Assembly (NCBI RefSeq): GCF_029873635.1
Contig: NC_080420.1
Span: 52,343,457 to 52,407,456 of the forward strand
Length of the DNA: 64,000 nt
Reading direction: 5' to 3'
Source of the DNA: Malania oleifera
Lineage: Eukaryota; Streptophyta; Magnoliopsida; Santalales; Ximeniaceae
The notes beneath the pieces are model-generated. The model did no database searches. It saw only the letters and a list, made by a program, of their open reading frames with translations, and was not told the DNA's origin. Position numbers and translations under genes: made by a program. Every line of letters begins with the position of its first letter. Position 1 is the stretch's first letter. This document shows positions 58,270-64,000 of this stretch, piece by piece.

Positions 58270-58600
58270 TAATCAATGATGTGGTACATGTAATGCACCC
58301 AATAGTGGGAACTTCGGCCACCAACGAGTCTTTTGGACCCCCTAATGTGGTACCAATCCCCTAGAGTGACGCTCCTATTACTGTGCGTCCCTCATAATTA
58401 AGCCGGATGCAGTTTACAGTTCTCGGCGCTTACCAGGCCAGCCATTCGCTTGATTCTTCATCCCACGACACGTGTCGTGATCGATTTCTACTCGTGTAGC
58501 CAGACCAATCTTCGAGCGCATCAACTGGGACTCAAACCCACGATCCTCCGCTAACCTTCTCGACGCTTACCACGGCTTATTTTGTGCTTACTAATGTAGG
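58270..58600 (-). mobile_element. tRNA-related SINE-like sequence
   Basis: On the minus strand, starting near 58590, TGGTAAGCGTCGAGAAGG resembles a pol III box A, and GTGGGTTTGAGTCCC about 33 bases later resembles a box B (58523-58537). The segment is markedly GC-richer than its flanks. I could not define a TSD or tail, so the ends are approximate. A cellular tRNA is excluded by the absence of a cloverleaf. Confidence 0.4.
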
Positions 58601-59312
58601 ATTTCAAAATCCATTTATGCATATGTTCATACGGATACAAACTGGGCAAATGTAAAATAATCATCTTCTACAAAATGTGCTTATGAAAATAGTCATGTCA
58701 TTATTAACATTAAACATGCCAACTCACATAACATTCACAAAGTCTAAGATGCTTGCAAAGAAGTTCCTCCGCTATCTAACATAGTACTACTAGTTTACCA
58801 ACCCTAAACTAAACAGGTTCACCAACACATCAATTTTTTAATAAATTCCAGAAAATAAGGCATACCCACATGGTCTCACATGCCAAAAGCTTCAATGAGT
58901 TCACACTAAACCCTTAACCCAATCAACAAACAAATCAGATCATTCAAGATCATACCCGAACTTAATCAAAGCATCACTTTCTAGCCAATAGTGAAAAAAA
59001 AACAAAATTATTCAAAATCTCAATCTATGGTAACCATACATATTATTCATTTATTCTAACTGATACACAGGCAGAAAATATTACAAAAAATAAAATAAAA
59101 TTCGTCACCGTACCAAATCAAGCGGAGGAGATTCAAATCAAACATAACTTTGAACTTTAATTCAAAGCAAAAGCTAGAAGGGAAGAAATTTATTCCTGGA
59201 GAACAATTCCAGTCTCCAAATTCAGACTAGAAAACAACAAAACTCTACCGTGATCGTACGAATGAAACTGACCCTTTATTAGATACGATCATATTTCACT
59301 AATTAAGAAAAA
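58601..59312. other. host DNA downstream of the DUF7054 gene
   Basis: AT-rich. The first 175 bp are the second copy of the segment at 57832-57985. The remainder, up to 59312, would hold the gene's 3' untranslated region and polyadenylation site, which I cannot place with certainty. Confidence 0.5.
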
Positions 59313-59845
59313 TTAATGGGAATAGATCTTAAGATTAAACGATTTGTTGATCCATGCCTTCCAGCTCCCATTCCCCTTCCGATTCATAGCCGCTGTAGAT
59401 TTTCCATTGTCCGCCACTTTCTCTGGCTGCGGTTTCTTGCACAGCATGAAGTTCCTAACCCCACACGATCCGATTGTTTCCCAAGGACTCAAAGCTACAA
59501 ATTTTTTTTTATAAAAAAAAAATAAGGTTTAATCGAAATTAATTGAACAAACACAAATAAAATCATAAAGTAAACATCCAAAACTTTTTAATTTTACGTT
59601 AATTTGTTACCTTCTGATCCGGAATTAGAGCAGTAGAGGAGGAAATTGTTGAGATCGGATCCGAGAATCGGAAGCCGACCCTCTCGAGCGTAGGACTTGA
59701 GGGCAGTGTCGATGACGGCGGCGACGAGCTCCTCCTCGTTCACCACGAACCGGATCGGCCCGGCGCTCCCAAGAACATTAATGCTGATCAGCAGACGATT
59801 GCCCTTTCCATTCTGTTGATTCTTCTTCTGCTTATAGAGCAACAT
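59313..59845 (-). CDS. DUF7054 (At4g22758-like) protein, two exons
   Basis: The one convincing host gene. Exon 1 is 59845-59611, the intron 59610-59495 (116 bp; donor GTAACA, acceptor TTTGTAG), exon 2 59494-59313 including TAA. The phase-1 junction joins exactly and gives 138 residues. Exon 1 starts MLLYKQKKNQQNGKGNRLL and carries the domain core (INVLGSAGPIRFVV, TALKSYAREGRLPILGSD, FLLYCSN); exon 2 gives LSPWETIGSCGVRNFMLCKK and ends KAWINKSFNLK. The core resembles a ubiquitin-like beta-grasp fold in this plant-specific family; no biochemical function is established. ATG 59845 is chosen because homologues start MLLY and an in-frame stop lies just upstream (TAAGCGTTG). No signal peptide or membrane segment. 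The gene appears intact. Confidence 0.88.
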
Positions 59846-60420
59846 CTTTTCGGTAACAAAGCGAATCAACGCTTACTTTCTTCTCCAAAAAATGAATACC
59901 AATTCTCAATGTAACAATTACAGAAAAAAAAAAAAAAAGATCTGTCAAGAATCAAAACAAAGGGGGTGCGTCGAGGAGAGAGATTACGGAGAAATGGCAG
60001 AAGGGGAGAGGCGAGAAAGGGAGAGGAAGCGCTCTAGGGGTCGAGGCCGAGGCAGCGGTAGTACCAGCCTTCCTTGCAGGAGGCAAAGGAGAAAGCAGAG
60101 GCGACGGAGAGAGGGAGGAGAGATTCGCCGGCGACGATTGAAAGAGACAGCGCGGATTGGGGTCGCGCGGTCGCTCCCGAACCAGAAGAGGCGAGCATGA
60201 AATTACTCAAGATTTCCACCATTCACAACGTGCTGGGGCTTCGATGGTTGATTCGATCGAGGGAGGAGACTTAGATGGCAGCGGGGCCGTTGAAGATCAA
60301 CGGAGAAGAGAGAAGGGTTAGCGCGAGAAGAAGATGGGAAGGGGCATTCAATTTAAAGGTCTAAGGGGTTAGGGTTTGTTGTTTTAGTCGGCTCTGTTCC
60401 GCGAATCGGTATGGCGATTT
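59846..60420 (-). promoter_or_regulatory. 5' leader and promoter region of the DUF7054 gene
   Basis: GC- and purine-rich stretch upstream of the gene, unlike the AT-rich surroundings. It holds a telo-box AAACCCTAA (minus strand, 60369-60377) within AACAAACCCTAACCCC, an element found near transcription starts of many plant housekeeping genes. Open frames on both strands (59892-60200 plus, 60034-60222 minus) are rich in Arg/Glu or Ser because of the purine bias and are probably not translated. A leader intron is possible but not demonstrated. Confidence 0.5.
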
Positions 60421-62629
60421 CTATCGGCCCCGCACGCTGCTCCCTCTCTCCCTCTCTTGGCCTCCCTGGCGGAATCTCTCATAAAAGGCTGGTACGTTAC
60501 GGAAGCTGTCCCCTCCTACTCCCCACCCCAGCTTTTATTTTATTTTATTTTTTTTGTTTACTGGCTGTGACCTTGCCCACCATAGGTCATATATTCTATT
60601 CCCTTTGCTTATCATTATTAAGTCCATAATTCAACAATATATTTCTCTGAAAAATAGATAAATTTAATTTAAAATAAATAAATATTTGTGGAAGTTTTGA
60701 GAAATTCGTAGAAATTTATCTTTCTATTTATTTTTTTGTTCATATTTTTTTTATAAAAAAAGAATTTTTTTGTGATATTTGATTAGCTCAAATTAATTTT
60801 TTTTTTTAAAAAAAACTTGAACTTAAATTACTGGAATGAATTTTAAAATAGAAAAAATATTTGTGAAAATTTACATTTATTTAGAAATTCATAAAAAAAA
60901 TTCTATCTCTATTTATTTTTTATAACTAATATAATAATGAATAACAAAATTGGTTTATCCCTTTTGCTAAAAGAAAATAATTTTAAAAATAAATTGCAAT
61001 ATTTTACTCGATCAAATTAATTTTAAAATTTTTTTAATTTAAAATCACTGGAATTAATTTTTTATATTTTTTTTAAATCTTATATGTGTATTATTGTAAA
61101 GGGAAGGACAAATCATGATAATGCCTTTTGTTCCTATTGTTAATTTTCTATTTTTATTGTCAATTTTCATAAAAAAAATAAATAAAAGTCAAACTTTTTA
61201 AATTTGGTTTGTTTTGACAACCTATTGCTACACTATTCCAGTATTTAAACTTGAATTTTGTAAATTAAATTATTCATTTTATGTAAAAATTTTTAATTAA
61301 AATAAAAATAAAAGTCCAAGTGAATTTAAGATATAACTGAGAAAGAAAGATCTAAAACATTTCTCAAATTTTGAAAAAGAAAATGTGTAAAATTACTTTT
61401 TTTCCATTTTCTAATTGTCATGTATGATAGAATTGTTGTTGAAGCACAAAAAATGAGTTCAAAAGTTAACCCTAAACAAAATAATTACAATTAATATATG
61501 ATGTTTTATAATTTATCTTCTTCTTTTCATTTTACTTTTTTAATAATATTTTTAATTACTATTTGATTTAAAGGCAAAGATGAGCATGAGTTTAATTAGG
61601 CTTTTGATTTGTTATAATTTTTAATTGCTATTTTGCTCTGACACAATACATGCGCGCGCATGTGTGTGTCTATATATATTAATATTGCATTTTATACTTA
61701 TTTATTTATTTATTTATTATAAGTTACAAAATATATTAATCTCTTCCAAAGTTTAATAATAATATTAAAAAATTATTATTTTTAAAACAATTATTTATTT
61801 TTATTTTTTTGTCATTCCTCATTCAATTATTGTCAGTCTCTTAATAATTTTTTTATTCACCATTATCACTTGCTTCTCATTTTATGCACGTGAGATTGTT
61901 TCATAACTATGAAACTTGCGGCTCTCGAGGGGAGAGAAACAAACGTACTAGGTAGCGATGGAGCTTGAGGTTTTATAGGTTTTATAACTTTTTAAAATTA
62001 GTATTGTTTACAGCTTGTTATCTCTAAGCACTTTCCATTGATGAGGAAAAAAAAAAGACATACCTTTGTATCATGAACTGCCTACATATGCACACAATTA
62101 ACATCTCTAAGATGATGTAACACATGATAGGGATGCAAATCTTAGCTTCCCTCTTTTCATATTGGAAATTAGAAAATTCAATTGTCCTTTTCTTACCTAT
62201 GTTATTTTCCTTGTCTTTATATGTTACTTTGTATTATTTTCTCATATGTTGTTATCATTCTTTAACCACAAAAATACAAATTTAATTTTTTTCTAACTTC
62301 ATCATTTGTCAGACATGTTTAATATTTGTTTGGTTGAAATTTGCATGCATTATAGTTTGTATGTTTGTATTCCTAGCACCTATATTTTTTAGATATAGGT
62401 ATTGAAGTGTTTGGCTATGAAGCTGTTTGGAGAGACCAATCACAATGCAATTAACTTGTTTGAGGTTTGGCGGCTATAATTAAATAACTCGGACAAAGTG
62501 AGACGAAATTCCAATCAACCCCACTAATCAATTTGTGACCCTTCTAGACCTTAGAACTAAAATGTCTTGTTAAAGAAACGCCAGCTAATACATTTAATAC
62601 TTCTTTTTGCAACAATTGTTATTAATCAT
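60421..62629. other. AT-rich host intergenic DNA
   Basis: About 2.2 kb with homopolymer runs of A and T and no convincing ORF, RNA gene or terminal repeat. A TGCGCGCATGTGTGTG run and TTTATTTA repeats occur near 61650-61720. It is the largest stretch without recognisable transposons in the window. Confidence 0.6.
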
Positions 62630-62639
62630 CACCATCTTT

Positions 62640-62840
62640 TTTTTTTTTTTGATATCGCCGGGTGTCCTCAACCGGCATCTACCAGATTATTCTGAGATGC
62701 AACACAGCCAAGACTATTCCCGCGCCCCGTGATACCGGCCCCACAGCACCACAAGGGTGTAAATTCAGGAACCCGGGGAAAATTCGAACCCGGGAGGCGC
62801 AAAGACTGACCTCGTGAGAGGCACACCCAGTGAACGAGTT
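62640..62840 (-). mobile_element. SINE-like element, TSD CACCATCTTT
   Basis: A 201-bp segment flanked by a perfect 10-bp duplication CACCATCTTT (62630-62639 and 62841-62850). On the minus strand it ends in an A-run (plus-strand T-run at 62637-62650) and has a pol III box-B-like GGGTTCGAATT near 62786-62796. GC-rich inside AT-rich DNA. Box A is not clear. These are SINE traits; the family is not recognised. Confidence 0.7.
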
Positions 62841-62850
62841 CACCATCTTT

Positions 62851-63311
62851 GATACAACTGAAAGGGGTGATTGAATCCTCAAATCAAGAGAAGACCTCCT
62901 CCATGCCAACTTAAGAGATGTATTACAACAGCATGATTCTTCTGAGAACTATGAAAGCACAAGTGTCTTACCAAAAATTAGTCATTGAAGTCTTTAAAGA
63001 ACAAATGGTCAGAATATGGAGGTGTGGGTGGATGGCATAGGACAAAAGCCAAGAAGGAGCATAGATGACTTGAAGGAGGCGTCCACTTGCCAGCACAGCT
63101 ATAAGATGAAGAGTTAAACCAAAGAATTTTTTTTTTGTTTTTTTTGTTTTTTGAGCATGTGTTTATAGAATAAAAAGGGAGGTAGATACTAACATGACTA
63201 AGATCTAGGTGTTAATTGAAATAGAGTCTTTAAAGACACTACAAGAGGTCTAGATATTAATAAGTCAAAGAATTTTCAAAGACCTCTTTCCTCTACTTTT
63301 GATGAAGTTGG
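62851..63311. other. host DNA between SINE and LTR
   Basis: No ORF longer than about 50 codons and no recognised repeat. Slightly less AT-rich than 60421-62629. Nothing I can identify. Confidence 0.5.
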
Positions 63312-64000
63312 TGTTGGAAATGGTATGATCCCAAGAGGGGGAGTGAATTGGAGATTTAAAAACTTTTCAGCTAATTTAAATATTTCGCCGATTCACCACA
63401 TATTATATTTTATTCAATATTAAACGCGTGTATATAAAAAGATTATGCTACTTGGTTCATGCATACATGCGTATCTCATTCAAAGTAAATGTGTGCATGC
63501 AACTAAATATAACAGTAAATCAATATGTCACACATATTGAATTTAAAGCGCAGTAATTTAAATAAGATAAGGAGAGAGAGACACAGAAGATTTGTTATCG
63601 AGGTCCGGTCAAACCAACCTATGTCCCCGCCTTGGGCATGCCTCCCAAGGATTCTACTAAACCTGCTCACTTAACCGGGCGGAACAGAAACCATTTACAT
63701 CCTTTCCTTATGGGGCTAAAAAAACTTTAGCTCAATTACTAAGCTGAGCCGAACTAGTCTCACTTATGGGGCTGAGACTCACCAATTCAATTTTCGGGCT
63801 GAATCGAACCAGTCTCACTTACGGAGCTGAGACTCCCTGGTTCAATTAATGGACTGAACCCAACCAATACAATAAAAACTATTTTTGTACATAATACAAT
63901 GCTGCTAAATACAAGCAGAAATGTACACATTTAAGCTCAAATGCAAACACTCTAAAATGATATGAAATGTATGTTCAGTAGAGTAAGGGTGTGTTTCTAA
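63312..64000 (-). repeat. Sirevirus-type LTR, S2 family (partial)
   Basis: Plus-strand start TGTTGGAAATGG corresponds to the reverse complement of the end of solo LTR C (AATTCCAACA). Shared blocks: ATCCCAAGAGGGG next to the end, GAGAGAGACACA, and repeated GTCTCACTTATGGGGCTGAG units at 63755-63835. It continues beyond the window. Confidence 0.85.

Noticed and set aside
58523-58590. Cellular tRNA gene
   Set aside because: Box A and B-like motifs are present, but I cannot fold a cloverleaf and no anticodon loop is evident; a SINE-like origin fits better.
59892-60200. Arg/Glu-rich plus-strand ORF upstream of the DUF7054 gene as a protein gene
   Set aside because: It is a product of purine-rich leader sequence with no recognisable domain; equivalent frames exist on the other strand.

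Overview
This is plant nuclear DNA, most likely from an angiosperm with a repeat-rich genome. It has spliced host coding sequence, Ty1/copia and Ty3/gypsy LTR retrotransposons primed by initiator-methionine tRNA, hAT and CACTA ends, and AT-rich intergenic sequence. I do not recognise the species. Nothing looks bacterial, plasmid-like or viral in the free-living sense. Roughly nine tenths of the window is transposable elements, mostly nested in one another, and I could resolve most boundaries by reading the 5-bp target-site duplications (TSDs) by eye.

Layout. 1-7248: minus-strand Sirevirus-type copia derivative with ~2.1 kb LTRs, a decayed gag and no recognisable pol beyond its start; its upstream LTR holds a 1,240-bp hAT element with a perfect 8-bp TSD. 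7249-8440: copia RT/RNase H remnant. 8441-11139: left end of a CACTA element, split by a 1,081-bp solo LTR (TSD GGTCT). 11140-16253: second minus-strand Sirevirus-like element, apparently chimeric. 16254-22697: 3' part of a plus-strand Sirevirus (RNase H, an extra envelope-like ORF, polypurine tracts, LTR), with a solo LTR of another family (TSD ATTTA) in its LTR. 22698-25987: AT-rich degenerate tandem repeats interrupted by a collapsed LTR element (TSD ATACT). 25988-35069: a ~394-bp solo LTR (TSD CTATC) split by a full-length but dead 8.7-kb chromovirus-like gypsy element (TSD CTCCC). 35147-36964: solo gypsy LTR (TSD TTTAG). 37428-41220: LINE remnant split by a 2.65-kb solo LTR (TSD CTCCT/CTCTT). 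42281-57279: one copia element (TSD TATCC at both ends, 15 kb apart) that has swallowed a second 8.9-kb gypsy copy, two truncated LTRs and the right end of a CACTA element. 57285-63311: host DNA with two SINE-like insertions and one convincing host gene, a two-exon minus-strand gene for a 138-residue protein of the plant DUF7054 (At4g22758-like) family at 59313-59845. 63312-64000: edge of another Sirevirus-type LTR.

How it works together. None of the autonomous elements reads through: all gag and pol frames carry stops or frameshifts. The two gypsy copies are close relatives that lost different catalytic residues, and many of their stops are TAG where the sister copy has CAG or TGG, as expected from long-term cytosine methylation. 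The only probable functional gene is the DUF7054 gene, whose upstream GC-rich stretch with a telo-box is the only promoter-like region outside the transposons.
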